NCBI RefSeq assembly: GCF_000010725.1
Contig: NC_013854.1
Span: 835,001-899,000 of the forward strand
DNA from: Azospirillum sp. B510
GTDB lineage: Bacteria; Pseudomonadota; Alphaproteobacteria; Azospirillales; Azospirillaceae
Length of the DNA stretch: 64,000 nucleotides
Reading direction: 5' to 3'
Shown here: one piece after another, positions 34,613 through 44,599 of the stretch
How positions within the stretch are numbered: the first letter of the stretch is position 1
How the letters are laid out: each line of letters opens with the position of its first letter
The notes under the pieces: model-generated
Databases searched by the model: none
Seen by the model: only the letters and a program-made list of their open reading frames with translations
Told to the model about the DNA's origin: nothing
Program-made: the position numbers and the translations under genes

Positions 34613-36172
34613 TCAGCGGATCAGGTCGAACGAGTAGTCGGTCTGGCCGACGATGTTGGTGTTGGCGTCGATGTCCTCGAAGATCCGGTCGAGGATGCGC
34701 ACCAGCACGTTCAGCGCGCCCTGGTAGCCCCAGGTCGGGTAGCGGTGGTGATGGTGGCGGTCGAAGATCGGGTAGGTCAGGCGGATCAGCGGAACCTTGG
34801 TGTCGCGCTCCAGATACTTGCCGTAGCTGTTGCCGATGATGTAGTCCACCTTGTCGGTGAAGATCAGCGAGCGGAGGTGCCACAGATCCTTGCCGCCATG
34901 GGCGGCACCCGAGGCGCCGAAGGGCGAGCCGTCCAGCGCCTTCTGGACCTGCTTCTCCCACTTCTTGGAGCCGGAGGTGGAGAGGATGTGCACCGGCTCC
35001 GCGCCCAGCTCCAGCAGGAAGCGGGTCATGCCCAGGCAGAAGTCCGGGTCGCCATAGACGGCGAAACGCTTGCCGTGCATGTGGGTGTGGCTGTCGGCGA
35101 TGGCGTCGACCAGACGGCCGCGCTCCAGCTTCAGGCTGGCCGGCACCGGCTTGCCCGACAGTTCCGCCAGCTTCAGCAGCAGCTCGTCGGTGGCGGTGAC
35201 CCCCATCGGGTAGTTGAACTTGGCGACCTGCTGGCCCTTCTCCTTGCAGAATTGCAGGGTCTGGGTCGTGTTGTATTCCTGCATGGAGAGGGTGGCCTTG
35301 GCGTGCAGGGCCTGCTTGGTCTCCTCGATGGTGGTGCCGCCGTCATACATGCGGTACTCGCCATCCATCGGCGTGTCGAAATTGTCGGACACGTCGGACA
35401 GGATTTGCAGCTTCACGCCGAATTCGCCGGCGATGCGCTTCAGTTCGCGGTTGTTGCCGACGGCGAAACCGTCGAAGCCGGGGATCAGGTTGATCTGCTC
35501 GGTCTTGGGCGTGTCGAAATTCTCCGACGTGCCCCAGAAGTTGGTGAGGATCCCCTTGATCATGTTGTCGTAGCCGACGATGTGGCTGCCGACGAAGGCC
35601 GGGGTGTGGGCGTAGGGTACCGGGAAGTCGGCCGGCACGCTGTCCTTGTTCTTGGCGTTGGCGATGAAGCCCTGCAAATCGTCGCCGATCACCTCGGCCA
35701 TGCAGGTGGTCATCACCGCGATCATCTTCGGCTTGTAGAGCGCATAGGCGTTCGCCAGCCCGTCGATCATGTTGTTCAGGCCGCCGAACACCGCCGCGTC
35801 CTCCGTCATCGACGAGGAGACGGCGCTGTTCGGTTCCTTGAAGTGGCGGGTCAGGTGGGTGCGGTAATAGGCGACGCAGCCCTGGGAGCCATGGACGAAG
35901 GGCAGGGTGCCCTCGAAGCCCTGGGCGGCGAACATCGCGCCGATCGGCTGGCAGGCCTTGGTCGGGTTGATGACCACCGCCTCACGGGCGAAGTTCTTCG
36001 CCTTGTACTCTTCGGACTTCGTCCATTCGGAGACGCGGGCGACCTCCTCGTCCGAATGGCCGTATTCGAACTCGGTCTTCTTCTTCTCGAACATCGCCGC
36101 GTATTCGGGCTGCCGGAAGAGGGTGTAATGGTCGAGGACCTTGTCGGCGCTCTGCGAAAGCTTGTCGGTCAT
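34613..36172 (-). CDS. nifK: Nitrogenase MoFe protein beta subunit NifK
   Basis: A 519-residue beta subunit of dinitrogenase. The P-cluster cysteines are visible in [22 protein letters not shown] and [30 protein letters not shown] and the C-terminal [20 protein letters not shown] are typical. With NifD it forms the alpha2beta2 protein that reduces N2. It follows nifD after a 31-base gap on the same transcript and ends before a hairpin-rich region. Confidence 0.98.
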   Translation of the reverse strand: MTDKLSQSADKVLDHYTLFRQPEYAAMFEKKKTEFEYGHSDEEVARVSEWTKSEEYKAKNFAREAVVINPTKACQPIGAMFAAQGFEGTLPFVHGSQGCVAYYRTHLTRHFKEPNSAVSSSMTEDAAVFGGLNNMIDGLANAYALYKPKMIAVMTTCMAEVIGDDLQGFIANAKNKDSVPADFPVPYAHTPAFVGSHIVGYDNMIKGILTNFWGTSENFDTPKTEQINLIPGFDGFAVGNNRELKRIAGEFGVKLQILSDVSDNFDTPMDGEYRMYDGGTTIEETKQALHAKATLSMQEYNTTQTLQFCKEKGQQVAKFNYPMGVTATDELLLKLAELSGKPVPASLKLERGRLVDAIADSHTHMHGKRFAVYGDPDFCLGMTRFLLELGAEPVHILSTSGSKKWEKQVQKALDGSPFGASGAAHGGKDLWHLRSLIFTDKVDYIIGNSYGKYLERDTKVPLIRLTYPIFDRHHHHRYPTWGYQGALNVLVRILDRIFEDIDANTNIVGQTDYSFDLIR

Positions 36173-36203
36173 TGTCGAATTCTCCTGTTCCAGAGGCCGA
36201 TGG

Positions 36204-37643
36204 TCAGAACGGGGCCTTCATCACGCCCCAGACGGGGTTGTTGATGGCCAGGTCCATGTCGCGGGCGAAGATCGCGAAGCCGTCATAGCCGTGATACGGG
36301 CCGGAATAATCCCAGCTGTGCATCTGGCGGAACGGCAGGCCCATCTTCTGGAACACGTATTTTTCCTTGATGCCCGACGCGACGAGGTCGGGACGCAGCG
36401 CCTCGACGAACTTCTCCAGTTCGAACGCGGTGACGTCGTCGTAGATCAGCGTGCCTTCCTTCACATAGTGCGGCGTGCGCTGATAATCGTCGTTGTGGGC
36501 GAACTCGTAACCGGTGCCGATGATCTCCATGCCGAGGTCATGGTAGGCGTCGACGACGTGGCGCGGACGCAGGCCGCCGACATAGATCATCACCTTCTTG
36601 CCGTTGAGCCGCGGCTTGTACTTGGCGATGACCGCGTCGATCAGCGGCTGGTAACGGGCGATGACCCTCTCGGCGTTCTCCTTGATCTTGTCGTCGAAGA
36701 GAGCGGCGATCTTGCGCAGGGACTCGGCGATCTGGCTCGGGCCGAAGAAGTTGTATTCCATCCACGGAATATTGAACTTCTCCTCCATGTGGCGCGCGAT
36801 GTAGTTCATCGAGCGGTAGCAGTGGATCAGGTTGACCTTGGCCTTCGGCGTGTTCTCCAACTCGGCCAGCGTGCCGTCGCCCGACCATTGGGCGATCACG
36901 CGCAAGCCGATCTCCTCCAGCAGGATGCGGGACGACCAGGCGTCGCCGCCGATGTTGTAGTCGCCGATGATGGTGACGTCATAGGGGGTGGAGACGAAAT
37001 CGGCCTTGGGTTCCGTCTTCTCGAACACCCAGTCGCGGATGGCGTCGTTGGCGATGTGATGGCCCAGCGACTGGGACACGCCACGGAAGCCTTCGCAGCG
37101 CACGGGGATGACCGGCTTGCCGATTTCGGCCGACTTGGCGCGGGCGACCGCCTCGATGTCGTCGCCGATCAGGCCGATCGGGCATTCCGACTGGATCGAG
37201 ATGCCGTTCACCAGCGGGAACAGCTCGTTGATTTCCTCGATGACCTTGTGCAGCTTCTTGTCGCCGCCGAAGACGATGTCCTTCTCCTGGAAGTCGGAGG
37301 TGAAGTGCATCGTGCCCCAGCTGTCGACACCGGTGTCGCCGATGTAGTAGTTGCGGCGGCCGGACCAGGAATAATAGCCGCAGCCGACCGGACCGTGGGA
37401 GATGTGGATCATGTCCTTGATCGGACCCCACACCACGCCCTTGGAGCCGGCATAGGCGCAGCCGCGGATGGTCATGACGCCGGGGATGGACTTGACGTTC
37501 GACTTGACGCCGCAGTCCTTGGCCTCTGCCTCCAGCACGTTCAGGTGCTTGGCGCGGCGCTTGCGGGATTTTTCGGGATAGGCTTCGAGGACTTCGTTGA
37601 CGAGGTTCTTGACGTCGACCGTGGTGTTCTCGGACAGGCTCAT
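36204..37643 (-). CDS. nifD: Nitrogenase MoFe protein alpha subunit NifD
   Basis: A 479-residue catalytic subunit carrying the FeMo-cofactor. P-cluster cysteines are C62 (RGCAYAGS), C88 (HGPVGCGYY) and C154 ([13 protein letters not shown]). The cofactor ligands are the cysteine in [11 protein letters not shown] (near residue 275) and the histidine in [12 protein letters not shown] (near 442). This spacing marks a Mo-type, not V- or Fe-only, nitrogenase. The ATG is at 37643. It lies between nifH and nifK, with 215 bases to nifH that include a strong hairpin. Confidence 0.98.
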   Translation of the reverse strand: MSLSENTTVDVKNLVNEVLEAYPEKSRKRRAKHLNVLEAEAKDCGVKSNVKSIPGVMTIRGCAYAGSKGVVWGPIKDMIHISHGPVGCGYYSWSGRRNYYIGDTGVDSWGTMHFTSDFQEKDIVFGGDKKLHKVIEEINELFPLVNGISIQSECPIGLIGDDIEAVARAKSAEIGKPVIPVRCEGFRGVSQSLGHHIANDAIRDWVFEKTEPKADFVSTPYDVTIIGDYNIGGDAWSSRILLEEIGLRVIAQWSGDGTLAELENTPKAKVNLIHCYRSMNYIARHMEEKFNIPWMEYNFFGPSQIAESLRKIAALFDDKIKENAERVIARYQPLIDAVIAKYKPRLNGKKVMIYVGGLRPRHVVDAYHDLGMEIIGTGYEFAHNDDYQRTPHYVKEGTLIYDDVTAFELEKFVEALRPDLVASGIKEKYVFQKMGLPFRQMHSWDYSGPYHGYDGFAIFARDMDLAINNPVWGVMKAPF

Positions 37644-37802
37644 AGCCGGCCTCCTGCTTGAATGTTCGCGCCGCTGCAGCGCGTGACCGAGCCCCTCCCT
37701 CCCTCGCCGTCGCCCCTGTGCGTGCCCCCTGGGCATGCCCTTTCGGGGGTGTGTTGGGTCGGCGTTGTGCGGGGCTGGGGATGGGGCCAGTGTTCAGGCG
37801 GT

Positions 37803-37829
37803 CCCCCCCGCGCGGGCGGCGCGGGGGGG
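37803..37829 (-). terminator. Very GC-rich hairpin between nifH and nifD
   Basis: A perfect 11-bp stem (CCCCCCCGCGC / GCGCGGGGGGG) with a 5-base loop starts 30 bases after the nifH stop. Without a clear U-run it more likely protects the 3' end of a nifH-only message or attenuates transcription into nifDK. Confidence 0.6.
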
Positions 37830-37858
37830 CCGGTAGGCAACCGTCGCTACGCCCGGGG

Positions 37859-38890
<1,032 letters not shown>

Positions 38891-38921
38891 TTATTTACTG
38901 TACCGGCATTCCCTCTCTCTT

Positions 38922-38937
38922 TGTCGGGGTCCCGACA
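38922..38937 (-). promoter_or_regulatory. NifA upstream activator site of nifH (TGT-N10-ACA)
   Basis: TGTCGGGGTCCCGACA is an exact TGT-N10-ACA site and nearly a perfect palindrome. It lies about 70 bases above the -24 element and only 33 bases past the end of the neighbouring gene. Confidence 0.85.
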
Positions 38938-38969
38938 TACACGACAAAGCCCGACATTTTGTCTGGTCT

Positions 38970-40262
38970 TTACCGCCCGTCGCCCAGCGCCTCGCCGGCG
39001 ACGACGATGCGGAGCGCCAGCTCCTCGACCGCCTCGTCGCGGTCCATGTCATAGAGCAGCTGCGCCAGCAGCCGGCCGCGCGCCAGCAGGCGGCGGGCCA
39101 GCGCCGGATCGGCGGGCTTCACCAGAAGCGCCGCGACCAGCCGTTCGCCGGTAAGGCGGGCGAGCGCGTCACAGCGCTCGACCAGCCGCTGTTTCAGGGT
39201 ATCCACGGCAGCCGGGCGGCCGGCATGGCTGAGGTCGGCGCAGAAATGATGAAGGCTGCGCAGTTGGCGCAGCAGGGCGGCGAACAGCAGGTCGTCCAGC
39301 TCGCCGCCGGCGGCGGCCTTTTCGATGAGATCGAACAATGTGTCGGAAAGCCGCCATGCCGCCGACAGCCAGTCGTTCATCGCCTTGCGGTCGGCCGGCT
39401 CGACGAAGGGGCCGGATTCCTCCTTGGTCTCCTCCTGGTCGTCGAGGTTGCGCAGCGCGATGACGATCAGCCCGTCGGCCTGGGCCAGCGTGGCGAGGCT
39501 GGCATGCAGCGCCTTCAGTCCGCGGTTGGCGACGAATCCCTCGATCGCCTCGGTGGCGCGGCGCAGGGAATAGCGGGCGAGCCGGCGCGACTGGTGGACG
39601 ACGACCTGAAGCGCGCCGCCGCCGCCCAGCGCCTCCAGCGCCATCCGCCGCACCTCGAAGCGCAGCAGGGCGCGGGCCAGCCGGTCGATGCCGCCGACAT
39701 CAATGGGGCGGTCGTCCCTGGTCAGCGCGTCGGCGGTGGCGCGGGCGTCCGCTTCGATGGCGGTGATCACCGCCTGGAGGTGGCTCTTGCCGCCGCCGCG
39801 CATCCGGCCGACCAGCGCCCGCATCGCCTCGGCGAGATCGACGGCGCCGGGCAGGCTTTCCTCATGGTCGGTGCGGCCGGCCACCAGCCGGTCGATCAGA
39901 TGGTCACGCACCCCCGGCAGCAGCACGTCGGTGATGATCTGGCCGATCGGGCGCAGCAGCGCGTCGAGCATCCGCCCCTGCGGCTGGCCGACCAGCGCCG
40001 GCAGCGGGTTGACCGGCTTGGGCACCAGCCGCGGCCGGTGCGGTTCCAGCAGCTCCAGCACGGCGTCGCCGCGCAAGGGCGTGATGGCGCCGCGCAGCAG
40101 CTGGGAAAGGCGCAGGGCGGTGCGGGCCTCGGTGACGCCACGCGGCGGGGTGTCGCCGGGTGGGACCGTGTCGGGGGCGGATGTCCGGGCAGGCGTCTGC
40201 TCGGGCGCCGGCGTGGGGCGCCGGCGCCGGCTGTCGTCATACTTGGTCGGCCAGAAGGCCAT
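38970..40262 (-). CDS. Protein of unknown function between nifH and draT
   Basis: About 430 residues, not recognised. A short Pro/Thr/Arg-rich N-terminus (to about residue 45) is followed by a mostly helical, Ala/Leu/Arg-rich body with no membrane helix, signal peptide, P-loop or cysteine motif. The ATG at 40262 (MAFWPTKYDDS) is preferred, though its ribosome site is weak; the frame opens to 40313. It is transcribed towards nifH and away from draT. Codon use and GC content look like the neighbours. A nitrogen-fixation role is suggested only by location. Confidence 0.75.
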   Translation of the reverse strand: MAFWPTKYDDSRRRRPTPAPEQTPARTSAPDTVPPGDTPPRGVTEARTALRLSQLLRGAITPLRGDAVLELLEPHRPRLVPKPVNPLPALVGQPQGRMLDALLRPIGQIITDVLLPGVRDHLIDRLVAGRTDHEESLPGAVDLAEAMRALVGRMRGGGKSHLQAVITAIEADARATADALTRDDRPIDVGGIDRLARALLRFEVRRMALEALGGGGALQVVVHQSRRLARYSLRRATEAIEGFVANRGLKALHASLATLAQADGLIVIALRNLDDQEETKEESGPFVEPADRKAMNDWLSAAWRLSDTLFDLIEKAAAGGELDDLLFAALLRQLRSLHHFCADLSHAGRPAAVDTLKQRLVERCDALARLTGERLVAALLVKPADPALARRLLARGRLLAQLLYDMDRDEAVEELALRIVVAGEALGDGR

Positions 40263-40479
40263 GCGGGTGCCGCCGGATCGTAAGCGTCGCTGTAGCTGAG
40301 TATGGGGACGCAATGCCTGGCTTCAAATGGACAATGTTGCGACATGCGGCGACACGGCCCCGGCGGCCTCCCTCGGCGGTCATGGCGGTAGGGGCTTGGC
40401 ACGCGCCGGCTTATGCAATATCCATATTCATAGTAATGATATTTGGGCGGAGCTGGCGGGCGTGGCGGATGGGAGCGTG

Positions 40480-41385
40480 ATGGGCGATGCGGACGGGCGG
40501 GCGGCCGATACCGAAACGTCACCCGAGTCGCCCGATCAGTCGCACGATCATCCGGGGCTGGAGCTTCTGGCCCAGCGCGCCCACCGCACCAACCTCGTCA
40601 ATGTGCCGGCCGCCCTGCTGTGTGGCGAGGCCTACAACGACGAACCGCGTCGCCTGCGCATCGGCGCCACCCGTAGCGAGCATGCCGCCCTGTTCGAGGC
40701 GTTGGATGAAAGCCCAGACGCGCTGACGGCGTCGGACCTCTTCCAGCGCTACATGGCGGAGCTGTTCGGGGTGAATCCCGATTTCTCCGGGGCGGAGGGG
40801 GCGGATGGGCGGCGGCGCTTCCGCGCCAGCTATCTGCGTCTGCTGAAGGGCTGGATGTTCGACAGCAACCGGGCGGAGGGGGCGGTGCTGAAGGGCTGGG
40901 TCGAGAGCCGCTTCGGCCTGCTGCCGACCTTCCATGGCGAGCCGATCCGCCGCTTTTCCTCCGACGCCTGGGCGGCCTATGGCGAGCAGAAGCAGTCGAC
41001 CCGCTTCCACAACAACAACATCCACCTGCAACTCGATCTTCTGTATGAGTTCTGCCAGTGGACGATCCGCCGCGGCTGGCCTGACGCCCCGATGCCCAAC
41101 TGGGCCTCGCACATCCGGCTCTACCGCGGCGTCAATGATTTCGCGGAGCATCATGTCGTCGCCCGGCCCGACAAGCGGACGGCGGTGCTGCGGCTGAACA
41201 ACCTGTGCTCCTTCTCGATCGACCGCGACATCGCCGGCCAGTTCGGCGACCACATCCTGGACGCCTGGGTGCCGTTGTCCAAGCTGGTCTTCTTCCGCGA
41301 CATCTTGCCGCGCTACCCATTCCAGGGCGAAGGGGAGTATCTGGTGATCGGCGGGGATTACCGGGTGGGTGTGTCGCTTCTCTGA
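40480..41385 (+). CDS. draT: NAD(+)-dinitrogen-reductase ADP-D-ribosyltransferase
   Basis: A 301-residue enzyme that inactivates nitrogenase by ADP-ribosylating an arginine of NifH when ammonium appears or energy falls. Conserved blocks include LVNVPAALLCGEAYNDEP, HLQLDLLYEFCQWTIRRG, SHIRLYRGVNDFAEH and LNNLCSFSIDRDIAGQFGD. The ATG at 40480 (GGGAG upstream) gives the typical length; the frame is open further upstream but without family similarity. It heads the draT-draG operon, pointing away from nifH, as in Azospirillum. An AT-rich stretch at about 40410-40440 may hold its promoter; no sigma-54 site is seen. Confidence 0.95.
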   Translation: MGDADGRAADTETSPESPDQSHDHPGLELLAQRAHRTNLVNVPAALLCGEAYNDEPRRLRIGATRSEHAALFEALDESPDALTASDLFQRYMAELFGVNPDFSGAEGADGRRRFRASYLRLLKGWMFDSNRAEGAVLKGWVESRFGLLPTFHGEPIRRFSSDAWAAYGEQKQSTRFHNNNIHLQLDLLYEFCQWTIRRGWPDAPMPNWASHIRLYRGVNDFAEHHVVARPDKRTAVLRLNNLCSFSIDRDIAGQFGDHILDAWVPLSKLVFFRDILPRYPFQGEGEYLVIGGDYRVGVSLL

Positions 41386-41460
41386 CAACCTCAAGGCCCG
41401 GCGACGGCCTGTGGGCCGGTCGCGGGGCGCACCAGGAAAGGGCGGGCTTTCGCCCATGGC

Positions 41461-42399
41461 ATGACCGATCCGACGATTCCGACGCCCGAAATCCGCTCCC
41501 CCGAAATCCGCTCCCCCGAAATCCGCTCCAGGGCGCTCGGCGCCTATCTCGGGCTCGCCTGCGGCGATGCGCTGGGCGCCACGGTGGAATTCCTGACCAA
41601 GGGCGAGATCGCCCATCAATATGGCGTCCACAAGCACATCAAGGGCGGCGGCTGGCTGAAGCTCGCCGCCGGCCAGGTGACTGACGATACCGAGATGTCG
41701 CTGCATCTCGGCCGCGCCATCCTGTCGGGGCCGGAGTGGGAGGCCCGCCGCGCCGCCGAAGAGTTCGCGGTCTGGCTGAAATCCGTGCCGGTCGATGTCG
41801 GCGACACCACGCGCCGCGGTATCCGCCGCTTCATCATGCACGGCACGCTGGAGGAGCCGGAGACCGAATACCATGCCGGCAACGGGGCGGCGATGCGCAA
41901 CCTGCCGGTGGCGCTGGCGACGCTGGGCGACGACGCGGCGTTCGAACGCTGGTCGGTGGAGCAGTCGCGCATCACCCATTGCAACCGGCTGTCCGACGCG
42001 GCGGTGATCGCGCTGGGCCGGATGGTGCGGCGGCTGGTGCTCGGCGGCGGCATCCTCGCCGCGCGGGAGGAGGCGAACGCCCTGATCGCCCGGCACCGCC
42101 AGTTCAAGTTCGAACCCTATCGCGGCCTGTCCACCGCCTTCGTCGTCGATACGGTGCAGACCGTCTTCCATTATTACTTCCAGACCGATTCGGTCGAATC
42201 CTGCGTGGTCGAGACGGTGAACCAGGGCGGCGACGCCGACACCACCGGCGCCATCGCCGGCATGCTGGCCGGCGCCACCTATGGCGTGGAGTCGATCCCG
42301 CCGCGCTGGCTGCGCAAGCTGGACCGCGAGGTGCATGACGAGATTTGTCAGCAAACCGACGCGCTGCTGGCCCGCGCGCCGCTGTTCCGGGGGAGATGA
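41461..42399 (+). CDS. draG: ADP-ribosyl-[dinitrogen reductase] hydrolase
   Basis: A 312-residue di-metal hydrolase that removes ADP-ribose from NifH and restores activity. The ADP-ribosylglycohydrolase fold shows GLACGDALGATVEF, the metal-binding VTDDTEMS, GNGAAMRNLP and QGGDADTTGAIAGMLAGA. The first 20 or so residues carry an in-frame triple repeat (PEIRS x3) not part of the enzyme core. DraG is controlled by PII protein GlnZ and membrane sequestration through AmtB in Azospirillum. It lies 75 bases after draT. Confidence 0.96.
   Translation: MTDPTIPTPEIRSPEIRSPEIRSRALGAYLGLACGDALGATVEFLTKGEIAHQYGVHKHIKGGGWLKLAAGQVTDDTEMSLHLGRAILSGPEWEARRAAEEFAVWLKSVPVDVGDTTRRGIRRFIMHGTLEEPETEYHAGNGAAMRNLPVALATLGDDAAFERWSVEQSRITHCNRLSDAAVIALGRMVRRLVLGGGILAAREEANALIARHRQFKFEPYRGLSTAFVVDTVQTVFHYYFQTDSVESCVVETVNQGGDADTTGAIAGMLAGATYGVESIPPRWLRKLDREVHDEICQQTDALLARAPLFRGR
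41485..41529 (+). repeat. Three exact 15-bp tandem repeats in the 5' end of draG
   Basis: The unit CCCGAAATCCGCTCC occurs three times in a row with no mismatch. It encodes PEIRS repeats in frame, so copy number could change by slippage without breaking the gene. Confidence 0.9.
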
Positions 42400-42402
42400 G
42401 CG

Positions 42403-42837
42403 ATGGCCGACGTGATTTTTTATGAAAAGCCCGGCTGCGGCGGCAACGCCCGGCAGAAGGCGTTGCTGGAGCGGGCCGGTCACCGGCTGGAGGTCCGCGA
42501 CCTGCTGGCCGAACCCTGGACGCCGGAGACGCTGCGTCCCTTTTTCGGTGACCGTCCGGTGGCGGACTGGTTCAACCGCGCCGCCCCGGCGGTGAAGAGC
42601 GGGGAGGTGGTGCCGGAGGCGATGGACGAGGCGGCGGCATTGGCGGCGCTGGTCGAACGGCCGCTGCTGATCCGCCGCCCGCTGATGCGGGTCGGCGAGC
42701 GCCGCGACTGCGGCTTCGAGACCGATCGGGTGGATGCCTGGATCGGGCTGGGGATCGGGCTGGGGGACGCCGTTCCGACGGACGGAAAGATGGAGGGCTG
42801 TCTTCGGCCGGACATGCCGCCCTGTCCGAAGCCGTGA
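42403..42837 (+). CDS. ArsC/Spx-like nitrogenase-associated protein
   Basis: A 144-residue thioredoxin-fold protein of the ArsC/Spx group often found beside draG or nif genes as nitrogenase-associated protein. It starts with VIFYEKPGCGGNARQKALLERAGH, where one cysteine (C12) occupies the ArsC site, and continues to LVERPLLIRRPLMRVGERRDCGFE. The catalytic arginine context of arsenate reductase is not obvious, so a redox or regulatory role is more likely. It starts 3 bases after the draG stop and so belongs to draTG. In Azospirillum context it may correspond to draB. Confidence 0.85.
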   Translation: MADVIFYEKPGCGGNARQKALLERAGHRLEVRDLLAEPWTPETLRPFFGDRPVADWFNRAAPAVKSGEVVPEAMDEAAALAALVERPLLIRRPLMRVGERRDCGFETDRVDAWIGLGIGLGDAVPTDGKMEGCLRPDMPPCPKP

Positions 42838-43014
42838 TGGGCAAGCCCCGATCGCCGCGCCGCTTCCACTGGAAGCCGTCGGGGCAAACCGCCGCCGCCG
42901 TTAACCTGACTTCGCCGCCTCCGCCGGAAGCCGTGTCCGTGCGTGACCTTCCGCCGCACCTGTCGTAGGTTGTCGTCCCCCCGAGGCGACGACCAGCGGC
43001 AGACGAGGACAACC

Positions 43015-43785
43015 ATGTGCGAACTCCTGGGCATGAGCGCCAACGTGCCCACGGACATCTGTTTCAGCTTCGCCGGCCTGATGCGCCGGGGCGGGCAGAC
43101 CGGTCCGCACCGCGACGGCTGGGGCATCGCCTTCTATGAGGGGAAGGGCTGCCGCACCTTCCATGACCCGGCCCCCAGCAGCGAATCGGAGATCGCCCGG
43201 CTGGTCAGCCAATATTCGATCAAGTCCCGCACGGTGATCTCGCACATCCGCCGCGCCAACCGCGGCCGGGTCTCGCTGGAGAACACCCACCCCTTCACCC
43301 GCGAGCTGTGGGGCCGGGTGTGGACCTTCGCCCACAATGGCCAGTTGAAGGGCATCAAGGACCGTATCCTCACCTTCTACGAGCCGGTCGGCAGCACCGA
43401 CAGCGAACACGCCTTCTGCTGGCTGCTCGACCAGATCCGCATGCAGTATCCCGAGCCGCCGAAGAGCACCGGGGGGCTGATGCGGCTGATCCGCCATCTC
43501 GCCGCCGATCTGGGAACGCTCGGCGTCTTCAACATGCTGCTCAGCGACGGGCGCCATCTGTGGTGCCATTGCGCCACCAACCTCGCCTGGCTGACCCGCA
43601 AGGCCCCCTTCGGCGCCGCCACCCTGCTCGATGCCGACATGAGCGTCGATTTCTCCAAGGAGACGACGCCCAACGACGTCGTCACCGTCATCGCCACCCG
43701 TCCGCTGACCAGGAACGAGGCCTGGACGGTGATGCGGCCGGGGGAAATGGCGGTCTTTCGCGGCGGGGCGCTGGTGACCCGCTGA
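43015..43785 (+). CDS. Class II glutamine amidotransferase (YafJ-like)
   Basis: A 256-residue Ntn-hydrolase. Cys2 directly after the initiator Met ([12 protein letters not shown]) is the expected nucleophile after Met removal. [23 protein letters not shown] and WTFAHNGQL build the glutaminase site as in GATase type 2 proteins. No synthase domain is attached, so it resembles stand-alone YafJ/EgtC-like enzymes that may hydrolyse gamma-glutamyl bonds. The substrate is unknown. GAGGA lies upstream of the ATG. It follows the dra operon after about 180 bases. Confidence 0.88.
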   Translation: MCELLGMSANVPTDICFSFAGLMRRGGQTGPHRDGWGIAFYEGKGCRTFHDPAPSSESEIARLVSQYSIKSRTVISHIRRANRGRVSLENTHPFTRELWGRVWTFAHNGQLKGIKDRILTFYEPVGSTDSEHAFCWLLDQIRMQYPEPPKSTGGLMRLIRHLAADLGTLGVFNMLLSDGRHLWCHCATNLAWLTRKAPFGAATLLDADMSVDFSKETTPNDVVTVIATRPLTRNEAWTVMRPGEMAVFRGGALVTR

Positions 43786-43928
43786 ACCGTTCGCGGTGAT
43801 TGTTGCTTGGGCAGAGACGATCTTTCGCGCACAATCCGGCTTAACCGACGGAAAACAAACGGGCATCTTGCACGTGATACAACGGCCGGCTCCCCTACGG
43901 CCGCAACAAGCAAGAGGCTCCTTCCGTC

Positions 43929-44549
43929 ATGACCAAGATCCTGCATGTCGATTCCAGCCCGCTCGGCACCGCCTCGGTCACCCGCCAGCTGACCGCCTCC
44001 ATCGTCGAGGCTCTGGTGAAGGCCGATCCGGCGGCCACCGTCGTCACCCGTGACGTCGCCGCCAACCCGCCGGCCCATCTGGATGCGGAGCTGCTGCCGG
44101 TCCTCAAGCTCGGCGTTCAGGATGGTCTGAGCGATCGTCAGCGCGAGGAGCTGGCCCTGACCAACGTCCTGCTCGACGAGTTCCTGGCCGCCGATGTCGT
44201 GGTCGTCGGCGCGCCGATGTACAACTTCTCGGTCCCGACCCAGCTGAAGGCCTGGATCGACCGCCTCGCCCAGGCCGGCCGCACCTTCCGCTACACCGAG
44301 AATGGTCCCGAGGGTCTGGCCGGCGGCAAGCGCGTGATCGTCGCCTCGGGCCGTGGCGGCGTCTATTCGACCAACCCGGCGCTGGCCGGTCTGGACCACC
44401 AGGAAGCCTATCTGCGCTCGGTGTTCGGCTTCTTCGGCATCACCGACGTCAGCTTCGTCCGTGCCGAGGGCGTCAGCATGGGCCCGGAGGCCAGGGACAA
44501 GGCGCTGGCCGGCGCCGCCAAGGTGATCGAAGAGCTGGTCGCCGCCTGA
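43929..44549 (+). CDS. azoR: FMN-dependent NADH:quinone/azo oxidoreductase
   Basis: A 206-residue flavodoxin-like enzyme of the AzoR family. FMN-binding segments are visible: LHVDSSPLGTASVTRQL at the N-terminus, GAPMYNFSVPTQLKAWIDRL in the middle and ASGRGGVYS near residue 140. It reduces azo dyes and quinones by two electrons and protects against quinone stress. The gene is single, with its own terminator. Confidence 0.93.
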   Translation: MTKILHVDSSPLGTASVTRQLTASIVEALVKADPAATVVTRDVAANPPAHLDAELLPVLKLGVQDGLSDRQREELALTNVLLDEFLAADVVVVGAPMYNFSVPTQLKAWIDRLAQAGRTFRYTENGPEGLAGGKRVIVASGRGGVYSTNPALAGLDHQEAYLRSVFGFFGITDVSFVRAEGVSMGPEARDKALAGAAKVIEELVAA

Positions 44550-44556
44550 GTTTGAA

Positions 44557-44590
44557 GCCGGGGGGCGGGGTTCGGCCCTGCCCCCCGGGC
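44557..44590 (+). terminator. Rho-independent terminator of azoR
   Basis: A long GC stem (GCCGGGGGGCGGGG with CCCTGCCCCCCGGGC) is followed by TCTTTTAC on the plus strand. It sits just before the convergent amn gene's end and may serve both. Confidence 0.8.
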
Positions 44591-44599
44591 TCTTTTACC

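Noticed and set aside
34547..36244. A 565-codon plus-strand frame across nifK
   Set aside because: It mirrors nifK codon bias and has no independent start signal or protein family character.
42403..42837. Functional arsenate reductase
   Set aside because: The protein shares the ArsC fold start, but no other arsenic genes are present and the context is draTG; nitrogenase-associated ArsC-like proteins fit better.
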